DNA of 64,000 nt from Nitrosomonas sp. HPC101 (lineage in GTDB: Bacteria; Pseudomonadota; Gammaproteobacteria; Burkholderiales; Nitrosomonadaceae). The notes below the pieces were generated by a model. The model was not told where the DNA came from, ran no database searches, and saw nothing but the letters and a program-made list of their open reading frames with translations. The translations under genes were made by a program, and so were the position numbers. The stretch covers positions 62,001 through 126,000 of the forward strand of contig NZ_QRCC01000004.1 in assembly GCF_009833125.1 (NCBI RefSeq). The letters are read 5' to 3'. Position 1 is the first letter of the stretch. Each line of letters begins with the position of its first letter. Shown in pieces: positions 39,158-48,825 of this stretch.

Positions 39158-39513
39158 GGTTTTTCCTCAAATTTGTTTGTTGAGAAGCTTTGGATGATAG
39201 TATAAGCGCCCGGTTTATACAACATGCGACTTAGACTGTTTAAAATTCCACTGGCTATTTTTAATCAGAATGAATTCATTAGGGTGTGAAATACCGATCA
39301 AGCAATAAAAAAGCCGCAAACTGGCCATTAACGCTTGCGCAGGCATCATGTCGTCTGGTGAATCATTTGTTTTGGTTCGGTTTTGATATATTCATTTTCT
39401 GCTTTTTCCCATACGTCGATCAGGTTTATTCCGTTGATCGAGACGCTGGTTTGTGCTTTCGTCACTGCGAGATTGTTTGACGATGGCCTGCTATTACCGG
39501 TAGCTTAGTTGAT
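39158..39513. other. Intergenic region between the lipoprotein and zur
   Basis: These 356 bases separate two divergent genes. A 64-codon plus-strand frame (39286-39480) starts with GTG lacking a properly spaced ribosome site and is not supported. Both promoters must lie here; TATACT on the minus strand about 40 bases before the lipoprotein ATG is a candidate -10. Confidence 0.5.
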
Positions 39514-39939
39514 ATGAATACTGCCGAGCAATTGATACAAAATACCGGGAAGCGCTCAACTCCAGCGCGCAGTGCAGTTCTGGGTGTGTTGCTGAATGCC
39601 GAGGATGTGCTTTCCCATAGCGAAGTGTTGGAGCATCTGCAGCAACTTGGTGCATTTGACCGGGTTACCGTATACCGTGCATTGGACTGGCTGGTCACTC
39701 AGGGTCTAGTGCATAAGGTGGCGGGGGCCGGTCGAGCCTGGCGTTTTCAGGTTACACGCAGTGAATCCATGCACCGTCACGCCCACTTTCAGTGTCATCA
39801 CTGCCATAAAGTTTTCTGCCTTCCAGAAGTTCAGCCAGTTTTGCCAAAAGAGCTGCCTTCTAACTTCTCCATTGATTCCATCGAGCTCAACATCATGGGT
39901 ATCTGCGCTGATTGTGGTCGCGCCATGATGAGTCACTAA
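39514..39939 (+). CDS. zur: Fur-family metal regulator, probably Zur
   Basis: This is a 141-residue winged-helix repressor of the Fur superfamily with the recognition region FDRVTVYRALDWLVTQGLV. The C-terminal half carries the metal ligands: His87, His89 and His91 with Cys94 and Cys97 (HRHAHFQCHHC), and a second structural pair Cys131 and Cys134 (CADCG). Assignment to Zur rather than Fur rests on the adjacent downstream receptor with a histidine-rich loop and is an inference. Two Fur-type palindromes lie between the two genes. Confidence 0.72.
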   Translation: MNTAEQLIQNTGKRSTPARSAVLGVLLNAEDVLSHSEVLEHLQQLGAFDRVTVYRALDWLVTQGLVHKVAGAGRAWRFQVTRSESMHRHAHFQCHHCHKVFCLPEVQPVLPKELPSNFSIDSIELNIMGICADCGRAMMSH

Positions 39940-39954
39940 TATAGCGTGGTATAA

Positions 39955-40013
39955 ATTGCAACATAGTTGCATTTGAGTTGTTGCTGCATCTATAATTGCA
40001 ACAATATTGCGAT
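39955..40013 (+). promoter_or_regulatory. Two Fur/Zur-like operators 40 bp apart
   Basis: ATTGCAACATAGTTGCATT (39955-39973) and ATTGCAACAATATTGCGAT (39995-40013) are both 9-1-9 palindromes with 7 of 9 positions paired, and they share the left arm ATTGCAACA. Their centres (39964 and 40004) are exactly 40 bases apart, close to four helical turns, so dimers would sit on nearly the same face. They lie after the zur-like gene and before the TonB receptor gene. Binding by this regulator is an inference. Confidence 0.6.
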
Positions 40014-40191
40014 TGTAAGATTTTTGTCAGCACTTACTGACCAAACCATACATTTGCCTTAGATAGAGGTACGTGTGCAGTATTTTCTCCTCATTCTTTC
40101 CTTCTTGTTTGTGCGTGTCGTGATTCTTGCCTGGCATCAGCAGGCAATCAAGTACTGACATATAAAACGATACATAAAACCTGGAATATAA

Positions 40192-42297
40192 GTGAAAAAA
40201 CTGGAAACTTTGATCAGTCTGATAACTTTTGCGGGGTTATCGTCATATGTTTGCGCTCAGGAGGTCACAAACAATCCAGTTCATGCGTCTGAAGTAGCGG
40301 ATCGCATATCGTTTAAAAAATTGCTTAAACCCGTGATTGTGACGGCTGATCCTTTAAGTGGGGATCAGGCAGATATATCCCGGCCGGTATCGGTTCTACA
40401 GCGGAAGCAGATGCAAACACGCGATTTGCGCAATATTGGCGAAGCAGTTTCTCAGGAGCTGGGAGTCTCTTCCAGTGATTTTGGTCCGGCAGTTGGTCGT
40501 CCGATAATCCGTGGTCTGGGTGGGCCACGCGTACGGGTGCTGGAGGATGGTATCGGCACGATGGATGTTTCCACGCTCAGCCCCGATCACGCCGTAGCGA
40601 CAGAAGCATTGTTTGCCGATCAGGTTGAAATTTTTCGTGGATCCTCGGCTTTGCTTTATGGTTCCGGTGCCAGTGGTGGAGTGGTAAATATTGTTAATCA
40701 TCGAATACTCGAGCAGGTGCCTGATGAAGTTGGTGGCGATCTGTATGGCCATTACAACTCGGTTGCGGATGATTTTACCGGGGCATTTCGATTGAATGCA
40801 GGAGCAGGGCGTTTTGCCTGGCACTTGGATGGAATGAAGCGGCATACTGGGGATTATTCTATTCCTAGATATGCAGAAGTTAACCCGGAATCCGGCGCAA
40901 AAAAAGGTGTGCTTGAGAATAGCGATGTTCGGACAACAAATTTTTCCAGTGGCTTGTCTTATGTCGGCGAACGGGGATTCCTGGGGGTTGCAGTCAGTCG
41001 TTTTGTTAATAATTATGGTATTCCCGGACATGACCACGGCGACCACGGCGACCACGATCATGAGAGTGAGGGTGAGGGTGGAAAAGGAGTGAGGATCAGG
41101 CAAAAACAGACACGTTTCGATATTAAAGGTGCATTAAATCATCCTCTGCCTGGATTGCAGAAAATAAAAACCCGCTGGGGGTATAACAACCATACACATA
41201 AGGAATCGGAAGGTGATGAGGTTGGGACGTTACTGATGAATCGTGAATGGGAGGGCCGGGTTGAAATGCTGCATCAGCCGTTGGCCGGTTGGAAGGGCGT
41301 GCTGGGATTTCAGTATCAAAACCGGGATCTTGCCACCCTCGGAGAAGAAGCATTTGTTCCCAGTTCTCGAATGGATTCCCTGGGAGTATTCTTGCTGGAG
41401 AGGCAGGATGTCGGGCGCTGGCATTTTGAGATGAGTGGCCGTTTTGAGCATCAGCGGGCAAAGCGCAAGGATGACAGTTTCGAGACCAGCCATAATGCAT
41501 TCAGTATTTCCGGTGGAGTGATCCGAAAATTCGGAGACGGTTACTCTGTAGGTGGCGATATTTCTCGTACCGAACGTGCGCCGGCACTGGAGGAATTATT
41601 TTCCAACGGTGCGCATCTGGCTACTGGTACGTTTGAAAGAGGTGACACATCGCTTACTCGGGAGAAATCCAGTAACTTTGATTTATTTCTGCGTCAAAAA
41701 GGGGATAAGCTGGATTGGACTCTGAATCTGTTTGCCAAATTAGTCGATAATTTTATTTTTCAGCAAGAACTGGATTTGACGGGTGACGGCCTGCCAGATC
41801 GGGTCAATATAGAAGGCAGGCCAGATGAGGATGGGTATCTGTTGTTGAAGTACCGTCAAAAAAACGCAAATTTTCTGGGGGCGGAATTTGAAACAATTGC
41901 GCATTTGCTGAATGATCATCGCGGTAAGCTGGATCTGCGTTTATGGACTGATTATGTCCGCGGTCGGCTGTCGGCAGGTGGGTATTTGCCGCGCGTGACA
42001 CCGCTTCGTTTTGGAGGAGCGCTTGATTATGTTTATGGTCCATGGCAAGGTCGGGTTGATGTAATGCGGGTACATAAACAGACGGATATCGCTCCGCTGG
42101 AAACAGACACGGCCGGTTATACCATGTTGAATGTCCAACTGGATTACCGGTTTGACTGGGGAAGGATGAATTATAACTTGTTCGTACGGGGTGCCAATTT
42201 ACTGAATGAAGAGGCGAGACGCCATACCTCCTTTCTGAAGGATCGGGTGCCGTTGCCCGGACGCTCCGGTCTGGTGGGCGTGCGCATAAATTTTTAG
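40192..42297 (+). CDS. TonB-dependent outer-membrane receptor, ZnuD-like
   Basis: The 701-residue protein has a signal peptide (cleavage near YVCA-QE), a TonB-box-like VIVTA, a plug domain (about 60-170 with RPIIRGLGGPRVRVLEDG and YGSGASGGVVNIV), and a C-terminal barrel ending GVRINF. An extracellular loop at residues 280-290 reads HDHGDHGDHDH, a histidine/aspartate string seen in zinc receptors such as ZnuD. The start is GTG with a weak GGAA site. It sits downstream of a Zur-like gene and its putative operators. A copper or nickel substrate is the main alternative. Confidence 0.82.
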   Translation: MKKLETLISLITFAGLSSYVCAQEVTNNPVHASEVADRISFKKLLKPVIVTADPLSGDQADISRPVSVLQRKQMQTRDLRNIGEAVSQELGVSSSDFGPAVGRPIIRGLGGPRVRVLEDGIGTMDVSTLSPDHAVATEALFADQVEIFRGSSALLYGSGASGGVVNIVNHRILEQVPDEVGGDLYGHYNSVADDFTGAFRLNAGAGRFAWHLDGMKRHTGDYSIPRYAEVNPESGAKKGVLENSDVRTTNFSSGLSYVGERGFLGVAVSRFVNNYGIPGHDHGDHGDHDHESEGEGGKGVRIRQKQTRFDIKGALNHPLPGLQKIKTRWGYNNHTHKESEGDEVGTLLMNREWEGRVEMLHQPLAGWKGVLGFQYQNRDLATLGEEAFVPSSRMDSLGVFLLERQDVGRWHFEMSGRFEHQRAKRKDDSFETSHNAFSISGGVIRKFGDGYSVGGDISRTERAPALEELFSNGAHLATGTFERGDTSLTREKSSNFDLFLRQKGDKLDWTLNLFAKLVDNFIFQQELDLTGDGLPDRVNIEGRPDEDGYLLLKYRQKNANFLGAEFETIAHLLNDHRGKLDLRLWTDYVRGRLSAGGYLPRVTPLRFGGALDYVYGPWQGRVDVMRVHKQTDIAPLETDTAGYTMLNVQLDYRFDWGRMNYNLFVRGANLLNEEARRHTSFLKDRVPLPGRSGLVGVRINF

Positions 42298-42319
42298 CAA
42301 GATCATTGAAAACTGTGTT

Positions 42320-42338
42320 CTCGGCAGTCAGTGCCGAG
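42320..42338 (+). terminator. Stem-loop after the TonB receptor gene
   Basis: CTCGGCA (42320-42326) pairs with TGCCGAG (42332-42338) around GTCAG, 23 bases past the stop. No T-run follows, so it may act as a Rho-dependent or weak end. The rest of the gap to 42594 is AT-rich and holds no gene. Confidence 0.45.
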
Positions 42339-42594
42339 CGCAAACAGGCGGTTTTCCAGTAAATAGTCTGTTAGAGTCCATTTTGTATTGAGTGCGCTAC
42401 AAGGAGTAGCTGAACTTATTGATTCACTGTAGATCACCTATTTATGACTGACATGTTTTTTATATTTTGAGTTTATTTTAATTTGTTGATTTTATTGAAT
42501 TTTATCGGAGATCGCTTGGGTGTGTGTCAAATATGCTAGACTTGATTAGTTTCCTGTAAATTTGGTTGTTTTTAGTCTAGAAGTGCTATTACCA

Positions 42595-42921
42595 ATGGAT
42601 GCTGTGAAGATGAAAGCTGTTTTACCTGTGGTGCTGCCTTGCCTACTGTTGTTTGCATTGAGCGGTTGTATCAGAAGTAATGACTACATGCCATCCTCAG
42701 AAGCGACAGGTGAAAAAATTTTCAAGGAAGCTTGCGTGCAGTGTCATACGCCTGTGAGCGGTAACGTAATGGTACTGAAGTCTGAAATGGCTAATGCGGA
42801 TGCTATTATGGAAAGAGTGAAAAATGGCAAGGGAATCAGAATGCCCGCTTTTCCAAATTTGACGGGAGATTCTGCGCAACGTTTGGCAGAATATGTGCTG
42901 GAAAATAGTGTTGCCCGGTAA
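42595..42921 (+). CDS. Small class I cytochrome c lipoprotein
   Basis: The 108-residue protein has a lipoprotein signal with lipobox LSGC (Cys25), one haem-binding site CVQCH (residues 47-51), and the likely axial Met83 in GIRMPAF, giving His/Met coordination. It should be anchored on the periplasmic side as an electron carrier. The ATG at 42595 is preferred over the TTG at 42562; the ATG at 42610 is another option. Its gene is 35 bases ahead of fnr on the same strand, so the two may be cotranscribed. The partner is unknown. Confidence 0.8.
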   Translation: MDAVKMKAVLPVVLPCLLLFALSGCIRSNDYMPSSEATGEKIFKEACVQCHTPVSGNVMVLKSEMANADAIMERVKNGKGIRMPAFPNLTGDSAQRLAEYVLENSVAR

Positions 42922-42956
42922 ATCGGTGCCTGGTCTTTATTTCTCTCTAATTCAAT

Positions 42957-43712
42957 GTGGGGTCGTCTTTGCATAACTGCGAAACATCCGGTCATTCCGT
43001 TGTCTTGCAACAACGATCCGATTGCACGACGTGCAGTTTTCGGGAGTTGTGCCTGCCGGTTGGGCTGACCGACGCAGAAATAGAGTATCTGGGTATTCTG
43101 ATCAACCATAAATTGAAGGTGCGGCGAGGTGAGTATTTGTCACATGCTGGATCTGATTTCAGAGCACTTTATGCAGTGAAAAACGGCTCCTTTAAAACTT
43201 GTGCTCTGAAGGCGGATGGACGCCAACAGGTGACTGGTTTTTATATGACAGGCGAGCTGCTGGGGCTGGATGCGATCAGCCCGGAGAAGCACACTTGTGA
43301 TGCAGTTGCACTGGTTGATAGTGAAGTTTGTGAAGTGCCCTTTAAAAAGCTTGAAGAGATTGGACGAAATATTCCTTCTTTGATGAGTCAGCTTCACAAG
43401 ATTATGAGCCGTGAAATTGTGCAGGACAGAGGCGTTATGATGCTGCTGGGCAGTATGCGGGCAGAAGAACGGCTGGCTGCTTTTTTGCTTAATCTGTCAA
43501 CCCGCTTGGCCAGGCGGGGATACTCACCCACAAATTTTATTTTGAGGGCAACAAGGGAAGATATTGGCAGTTATTTGGGACTCAAGCTGGAGACAGTCAG
43601 CCGATCCTTTTCCAAGTTGCAGGAGGAAGGTCTCATCACAGTTAATATCAAGCATGTCACATTGCATGATATTGACAAATTAAATCTCAGGATTGGTAAT
43701 TCAACAGTTTGA
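42957..43712 (+). CDS. fnr: FNR-type oxygen-sensing transcription regulator
   Basis: The 251-residue Crp/Fnr protein keeps all four ligands of the oxygen-labile 4Fe-4S cluster: Cys23, Cys26, Cys32 and Cys114. The cAMP-binding-like fold is followed by a winged helix with the recognition helix KLETVSRSF (Glu212, Ser215, Arg216), the same E..SR set used by E. coli FNR to read TTGAT. The translated frame starts at GTG 42957. A perfect FNR box is present at 2989-3002. No FNR site was found before this gene itself. Confidence 0.93.
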   Translation: MGSSLHNCETSGHSVVLQQRSDCTTCSFRELCLPVGLTDAEIEYLGILINHKLKVRRGEYLSHAGSDFRALYAVKNGSFKTCALKADGRQQVTGFYMTGELLGLDAISPEKHTCDAVALVDSEVCEVPFKKLEEIGRNIPSLMSQLHKIMSREIVQDRGVMMLLGSMRAEERLAAFLLNLSTRLARRGYSPTNFILRATREDIGSYLGLKLETVSRSFSKLQEEGLITVNIKHVTLHDIDKLNLRIGNSTV

Positions 43713-43746
43713 TTCCGATTTCGTCTGATCTACAAAGTGAGTTTTC

Positions 43747-43774
43747 TTGAGCGCAGGATGCGTCATGTTATAAT
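43747..43774 (+). promoter_or_regulatory. Sigma-70 promoter of rpsB-tsf
   Basis: TTGAGC (43747-43752) and a consensus TATAAT (43769-43774) are 16 bases apart and followed by GC-rich DNA (GCGCGCGG), a discriminator typical of stringently controlled ribosomal promoters. The start would be near 43781. Confidence 0.8.
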
Positions 43775-43780
43775 TGCGCG

Positions 43781-43929
43781 CGGTGCGGGAAGCAATTTCC
43801 TGCGCTTGGGAAATTTCCTATTCTATTTTAATGATTTTATAACATAACCTACAACGCGCGCTTATCAAAATAGGGTGCCTTCATTTAGGAAGTACGTCGA
43901 TAAGCAGCGGTTAACCCTAAGGAGAATTC
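43781..43929 (+). promoter_or_regulatory. Structured leader of rpsB mRNA
   Basis: The 149-base untranslated leader contains a stem GCGGGAA (43788-43794) / TTTCCTGC (43797-43804) close to the start, and ends in AAGGAG before the ATG. In gammaproteobacteria the S2 protein represses its own leader (the t44 element); a similar role here is an inference from position and length. Confidence 0.4.
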
Positions 43930-44685
43930 ATGTCAGTTACTATGCGGCAAATGTTGGAAGCGGGCGTTCATTTCGGCCATCAAACCCGTTTCTGGAACCC
44001 AAAAATGGCCCCATATATTTTTGGGCAGCGTAATAAAATTCATATCGTTAATCTTGAGCATACGCTTGTGATGTTCAGGGATGCGCTGGATTATGCCCGC
44101 AGGTTAACAGCAAACAAAGGGACAATTCTTTTTGTGGGAACCAAGCGCCAGGCGCGTGATATTGTCAAGGAGGAAGCAATCCGATGCGGTGCTCCTTATG
44201 TTAATCAACGCTGGTTGGGCGGGATGCTGACGAATTTTAAAACAATCAGACAATCGATTAAGCGCCTGCAGGATATGGAAAAAATGGTGCAGGACGGGAC
44301 ATTAAACAAACTGGTGAAAAAAGAGGCTCTTGATTTTCAGCGTGAACTGGAGAAGCTAAATAACAGTCTTGGTGGCATCAAGGAGATGAAAGGATTGCCG
44401 GATGCCATGTTTGTGATTGATGTGGGTTATCAGAAAGGTACGATCGTCGAAGCAACCAAACTGGGTATCCCGGTTGTGGGGGTGGTGGATACGAATCACA
44501 GCCCGGCAGGTATTCAGTATGTGATACCGGGAAATGATGATTCCAGTCAGGCCATACGGCTTTATGCGCGCGCCATGGCAGATGCCATCCTGGAAGGGCG
44601 CAATCAATCCATTCAGGAGATTGTCGAGATGGGTAAAACTGACAGCGAGATTCTGTCTGGTGAAGACCTGTCCGCAGATGCATAA
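43930..44685 (+). CDS. rpsB: 30S ribosomal protein S2
   Basis: S2 binds the head-body junction of the 30S subunit. The 251-residue protein starts [23 protein letters not shown] and includes [21 protein letters not shown] and [30 protein letters not shown] and the late [14 protein letters not shown] are also present, all standard. An AAGGAGAATT site precedes the ATG. It is first in the block rpsB-tsf-pyrH-frr-uppS-cdsA-dxr-rseP-bamA. Confidence 0.98.
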   Translation: MSVTMRQMLEAGVHFGHQTRFWNPKMAPYIFGQRNKIHIVNLEHTLVMFRDALDYARRLTANKGTILFVGTKRQARDIVKEEAIRCGAPYVNQRWLGGMLTNFKTIRQSIKRLQDMEKMVQDGTLNKLVKKEALDFQRELEKLNNSLGGIKEMKGLPDAMFVIDVGYQKGTIVEATKLGIPVVGVVDTNHSPAGIQYVIPGNDDSSQAIRLYARAMADAILEGRNQSIQEIVEMGKTDSEILSGEDLSADA

Positions 44686-44757
44686 ATGATCTTCGTCATC
44701 CTCCCTTGGTAAAAGAGATTATTCAAAGTTTTTGTATTAATTGGATTCGGAGTCAGA

Positions 44758-45642
44758 ATGGCAGAGATTACTGCAAGCATGGTTAAAGAATTGCGCGAGC
44801 TTACGGGCTTGGGCATGATGGAGTGTAAAAAAGCATTGTCTGAGGCCGATGGGGACATGAAAGCTGCTGAGGATTTGCTGCGGATCAGAAGTGGAGCCAA
44901 GGCAAGTAAAGCGGCTGGCCGTATTGCTGCGGAAGGTGTCATTAGCGGGTTTGTTACTGCTGATGGTAAACGAGGGGGCATAGTGGAGGTCAACTGTGAA
45001 ACCGATTTTGTTGCCAAGAATGAAGATTTCATCCATTTTGCCAGCAATCTGGCGAAGTTATTGGTGAATCAGAACCCGCCGGATACAGCATCATTGGCTG
45101 AAATGCCTTTGGCTGACGGAGAGACGGTGGAATCTGTTCGCAAGGCTTTGATTATGAAACTGGGTGAAAATATCAGTATTCGCCGTGGCATGAGCTATCA
45201 GGCTAAAGGTCGTCTCGCAATGTACCTGCATGGAAGCAGGATTGGCGTGATGGTTGATTACTCGGGAGGAGACGAAGCACTGGGTAAGGATCTGGCTATG
45301 CATATTGCGGCCAGCAAGCCTGTTTGTGTATCGAGTGTACAAGTACCTGCTGATCTACTTGAGCGCGAGCGTCAGATATTCGCTGCTCAGGCGGCAGAAA
45401 GTGGTAAACCAGCCAATATAATTGAGAAAATGGTGGAAGGGCGAATCGCCAAATATCTGGCAGAAGTTACCTTGTTAGGTCAGCCTTTTGTTAAGGATCC
45501 TGAGCAGACTGTTGAGAAATTGTTAAAAGCACAGTCTGCCGAAGTCAGTAGCTTCGCGTTGTATGTTGTAGGTGAGGGTATCGAGAAGAAGTCTGATGAT
45601 TTTGTGGCTGAAGTTATGGCCCAAGTTAACCAATCAAAATAA
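44758..45642 (+). CDS. tsf: Elongation factor Ts
   Basis: EF-Ts exchanges GDP for GTP on EF-Tu. The 294-residue protein has an N-terminal UBA-like domain ([24 protein letters not shown]) with the conserved TGxGMMxCK, the core [10 protein letters not shown] that inserts into EF-Tu, and the C-terminal coiled-coil region. It follows rpsB after 72 bases with a GGAGTC site. Confidence 0.98.
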   Translation: MAEITASMVKELRELTGLGMMECKKALSEADGDMKAAEDLLRIRSGAKASKAAGRIAAEGVISGFVTADGKRGGIVEVNCETDFVAKNEDFIHFASNLAKLLVNQNPPDTASLAEMPLADGETVESVRKALIMKLGENISIRRGMSYQAKGRLAMYLHGSRIGVMVDYSGGDEALGKDLAMHIAASKPVCVSSVQVPADLLERERQIFAAQAAESGKPANIIEKMVEGRIAKYLAEVTLLGQPFVKDPEQTVEKLLKAQSAEVSSFALYVVGEGIEKKSDDFVAEVMAQVNQSK

Positions 45643-45779
45643 AAATAATTAGTTTGACCAGCTGCGATAGGGAAAATAACAAGATGGCGATCCCAGTTGG
45701 AATGGTTGTTGATAAAGTATAGATGCGACACGTTAATTCTCAGGAAGACTTTAGATAATTCTCTATTACACGGGCATAT

Positions 45780-46493
45780 ATGCCAACTGTCTATAAACGT
45801 ATTCTACTGAAATTGTCGGGCGAAGCTCTTATGGGTGACGCGCAGTATGGTATTGACCGTACAGTGATTGAACGCATTGTAGTCGAGGTTGCCGGAGTAC
45901 TGCAGTTGGGTGTTGAAGTTGCAATTGTAGTAGGCGGGGGTAATATTTTCCGTGGCATGAAATCTGCGGGAGATGGCATGGATCGTGTAACGGCCGATTA
46001 TATGGGAATGCTTGCTACCACGATGAATGCTTTGGCATTACACGATGCGATGAGACGGAATGGAGTTATCTCACGCGTACAATCCGCTTTGCGGATAGAC
46101 CAGGTTGTGGAACCTTATATCCGTGGCAAGGCTTTGCGCTATCTGGACGAACGTAAGGTGGTTATATTTGCTGCAGGAACCGGTAATCCCTTTTTTACCA
46201 CGGATACAGCGGCTGCTTTGCGTGGTATGGAAATAAATGCCAGCATAGTCCTTAAGGGGACCAAAGTAGATGGGATTTATACCAGTGATCCTTTTAAAAA
46301 CAAGGATGCGCAACGTTTTCGCAGCCTGACTTTTGATGAGGCGATTAATAAAAACCTTCAGGTAATGGATGCTACTGCACTGACTTTGTGTCGTGATCAG
46401 AAACTTCCTATCAACGTATTCAGTATTTTCAAGACCGGGGCACTCAAACGAGTTATCATGGGTGAAGATGAAGGAACCTCAGTAATTATCTGA
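45780..46493 (+). CDS. pyrH: UMP kinase
   Basis: PyrH phosphorylates UMP to UDP and is an amino-acid-kinase-fold hexamer controlled by GTP and UTP. The 237-residue protein starts [18 protein letters not shown] and has the nucleotide loops [10 protein letters not shown] and the UMP/ATP regions [38 protein letters not shown] follows. It supplies UDP downstream of PyrD and PyrE, which are encoded elsewhere in the window. Confidence 0.98.
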   Translation: MPTVYKRILLKLSGEALMGDAQYGIDRTVIERIVVEVAGVLQLGVEVAIVVGGGNIFRGMKSAGDGMDRVTADYMGMLATTMNALALHDAMRRNGVISRVQSALRIDQVVEPYIRGKALRYLDERKVVIFAAGTGNPFFTTDTAAALRGMEINASIVLKGTKVDGIYTSDPFKNKDAQRFRSLTFDEAINKNLQVMDATALTLCRDQKLPINVFSIFKTGALKRVIMGEDEGTSVII

Positions 46494-46600
46494 ATTTCTG
46501 GGTATTCTCTAAAATGTTGTGCTTCCACGTAATATATAGAAGAGCATATATAATATATATTGTTATAGCTGCTTTTCAATATCAATAAATTTACTTAAAT

Positions 46601-47158
46601 ATGATTGCTGATGTAAAAAAATCTTCTGAACAGAAAATGCAAAAAAGCCTGGAGGCACTTAAAGTTGATTTCAGCAAGGTAAGAAGCGGGCGCCCACATG
46701 CAGGGCTGCTGGATCATATAACAGTTGATTACTATGGAACACCAACACCGATCCGGCAGCTTGCGAATGTAACTTTGGCGGATGCGCGTACCATAGGGGT
46801 TATACCATGGGATAAAAAAGCATTTTCAGCGATTGAAAAAGCGATACGGGATTCCGATATGGGCTTGAATCCGATGACTGCAGGCGAAATGGTGAGGGTG
46901 CCTATGCCGCCTTTAACAGAAGAAAGACGCAAGGATTTGACCAAGATTGTTAGAGCGGAAGCGGAAACAACTCGTATTGCAATGAGAAATATCCGGCGTG
47001 ATGCTAACTCCCAGTTAAAAGAATTGTTGAAGGATAAATTGATCGCAGAGGATGAGGATCGTCGTGCGCAAGATGATATTCAGAAACTGACAGATCGCTA
47101 TATTGTCGAGGTAGATAAATTGCTGCAAACTAAAGAAGCGGAATTGATGGCTGTCTGA
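46601..47158 (+). CDS. frr: Ribosome recycling factor
   Basis: RRF splits post-termination ribosomes with EF-G. The 185-residue protein has the three-helix bundle and hinge typical of the family: [43 protein letters not shown], and [22 protein letters not shown]. It ends 3 bases before uppS. Confidence 0.98.
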   Translation: MIADVKKSSEQKMQKSLEALKVDFSKVRSGRPHAGLLDHITVDYYGTPTPIRQLANVTLADARTIGVIPWDKKAFSAIEKAIRDSDMGLNPMTAGEMVRVPMPPLTEERRKDLTKIVRAEAETTRIAMRNIRRDANSQLKELLKDKLIAEDEDRRAQDDIQKLTDRYIVEVDKLLQTKEAELMAV

Positions 47159-47161
47159 TAT

Positions 47162-47965
47162 ATGCCCCTAACGCCAAGTTCAACACGTGAAATACCGGAA
47201 ACCGAGGCGATACCTAAGCATATTGCTATTATCATGGACGGCAACGGTCGATGGGCGAAGCAGCGTTATTTGCCGCGAATAGCAGGACATACACAGGGTG
47301 TTGAAGCAGTGCGGGGTACGATCAAGGCCTGTATTGAAAGAGGTGTTTCACACCTGACAATTTTTGCATTTAGTAGTGAAAACTGGCGCAGGCCTGCAGA
47401 AGAAATCAGGTTGTTAATGCAATTGTTTCTCGCTGCGCTTGAGCGGGAGATCACCAGCTTGCATGAAAATGGAGTTCGCTTCAGGGTGATTGGAGATCTT
47501 ACAAAATTTGATCCTAAAATCATTGATTGCGTTCGGCATGGTGAAGCACTTACTGCCAGTAATACTCGTTTGTATCTCACGGTGGCTGCAAATTACGGGG
47601 GACGTTGGGATATCATGCAGGCTATACGTAAAATGATTGCGGAAAATCCGGATTCAGCTGTGAATTTTGATGAATCTGATATTGCCAGTCACTTGACAAT
47701 GGCTGATGCTCCTGAGCCGGATTTGTTTATCCGTACAGGAGGCGAATGCCGGATCAGTAATTTCCTGCTTTGGCAGCTTGCATATACTGAATTATATTTT
47801 ACCGACACCCTGTGGCCGGATTTCAATGCATCAACGCTTGACGAGGCTATCCGTTCCTACCAGAAACGTGAGCGCCGATTTGGTCGAACAAGTGAGCAGC
47901 TTGAAAAACAACAGGAAAGACAGCAGGAAATCAGGAATACGATCTTGAGCAAAAACAAGATTTAG
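47162..47965 (+). CDS. uppS: Undecaprenyl diphosphate synthase
   Basis: UppS condenses IPP units onto FPP to make the C55 lipid carrier used for peptidoglycan and surface polysaccharides. The 267-residue protein carries the catalytic [23 protein letters not shown], and [25 protein letters not shown]. It supplies undecaprenyl phosphate for MurNAc and for the WecA-like transferase at 59135-60679. It is followed by cdsA after 32 bases. Confidence 0.97.
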   Translation: MPLTPSSTREIPETEAIPKHIAIIMDGNGRWAKQRYLPRIAGHTQGVEAVRGTIKACIERGVSHLTIFAFSSENWRRPAEEIRLLMQLFLAALEREITSLHENGVRFRVIGDLTKFDPKIIDCVRHGEALTASNTRLYLTVAANYGGRWDIMQAIRKMIAENPDSAVNFDESDIASHLTMADAPEPDLFIRTGGECRISNFLLWQLAYTELYFTDTLWPDFNASTLDEAIRSYQKRERRFGRTSEQLEKQQERQQEIRNTILSKNKI

Positions 47966-47997
47966 TTATCATTATCAATTAGCGGGATTCCCCGTTC

Positions 47998-48825
47998 ATG
48001 CTGAGTACCCGACTTTTTACTGCACTCGTACTATTGACCGCCTTTCTGGCGGCATTATTTTATTTGCCGGATATTTTTTGGGCTGCATTGCTCCTGGGGT
48101 TAACTGTTACAGCTGCCAGGGAGTGGAGTCGTCTGGGGTGTTTTTCTGTTGGCCAGACTGTGTTTTACATGATTTTTACTACCTTGCTAGGAGGAGAGTT
48201 ATTATTTCTGACCAGCATGGTTGTATCCAGCAACCCGGCAGATTCATCGATGGCCGGGTTTTATGTCGCATCTGCTATTTTTTGGCTGCTGGTGGCACCT
48301 TTTCAGTTGGCAACAGCTCGGCCCATTCGCAACGTATGGGTACTCATGTTAATCGGCTGGTTGATATTGCTGCCAGCCTGCCTGTCGCTTTATCAGCTTC
48401 GTGCAATAAATCCATTGCTGTTACTCGGATTCATGGGAGTGGTGTGGGTATCTGACAGTGCTGCCTATTTTGTCGGGCGCGCTTATGGAAAACATAAACT
48501 TGCTCCCCGGATTAGTCCGGGAAAGACATGGGAGGGGGTGGCCGCTGCGTTGGTGGCTGTATTGATTTATACATTGATCTGGCTTTTTGCGGTAAATAGG
48601 GAGCACGAACTGATTGGCTGGCTGATTCCCTTGTTGCTCGTGCTTATGGCGCTGGGAATAGTGGGGGATCTGTTTGAATCACTCTTGAAACGACAGGCAG
48701 GCCTCAAGGATAGTGGCAGTATTTTGCCAGGTCATGGTGGGATACTGGACCGTATCGATGCGTTGCTCCCGGTTTTGCCCATTGCGACTTTGTCAGCCAT
48801 CTTATTTTATTCAACTGAATCATGA
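47998..48825 (+). CDS. cdsA: Phosphatidate cytidylyltransferase
   Basis: CdsA makes CDP-diacylglycerol, the branch point of phospholipid synthesis, in the inner membrane. The 275-residue protein has several membrane helices and the C-terminal signature spread over [47 protein letters not shown]. It overlaps dxr by 4 bases. Confidence 0.97.
   Translation: MLSTRLFTALVLLTAFLAALFYLPDIFWAALLLGLTVTAAREWSRLGCFSVGQTVFYMIFTTLLGGELLFLTSMVVSSNPADSSMAGFYVASAIFWLLVAPFQLATARPIRNVWVLMLIGWLILLPACLSLYQLRAINPLLLLGFMGVVWVSDSAAYFVGRAYGKHKLAPRISPGKTWEGVAAALVAVLIYTLIWLFAVNREHELIGWLIPLLLVLMALGIVGDLFESLLKRQAGLKDSGSILPGHGGILDRIDALLPVLPIATLSAILFYSTES

Noticed and set aside
39286-39480. 64-codon plus-strand frame before zur
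   Set aside because: Its GTG has AGGG only two bases away and there is no other support.
40192-42297. Siderophore receptor call for the TonB-dependent receptor
   Set aside because: The His-rich loop and Zur-like neighbour fit a metal-ion substrate better; no siderophore genes are near.
42419-42436. TTGAT...GATCA before the cytochrome c gene as an FNR site
   Set aside because: The spacer is 8 bases instead of 4.
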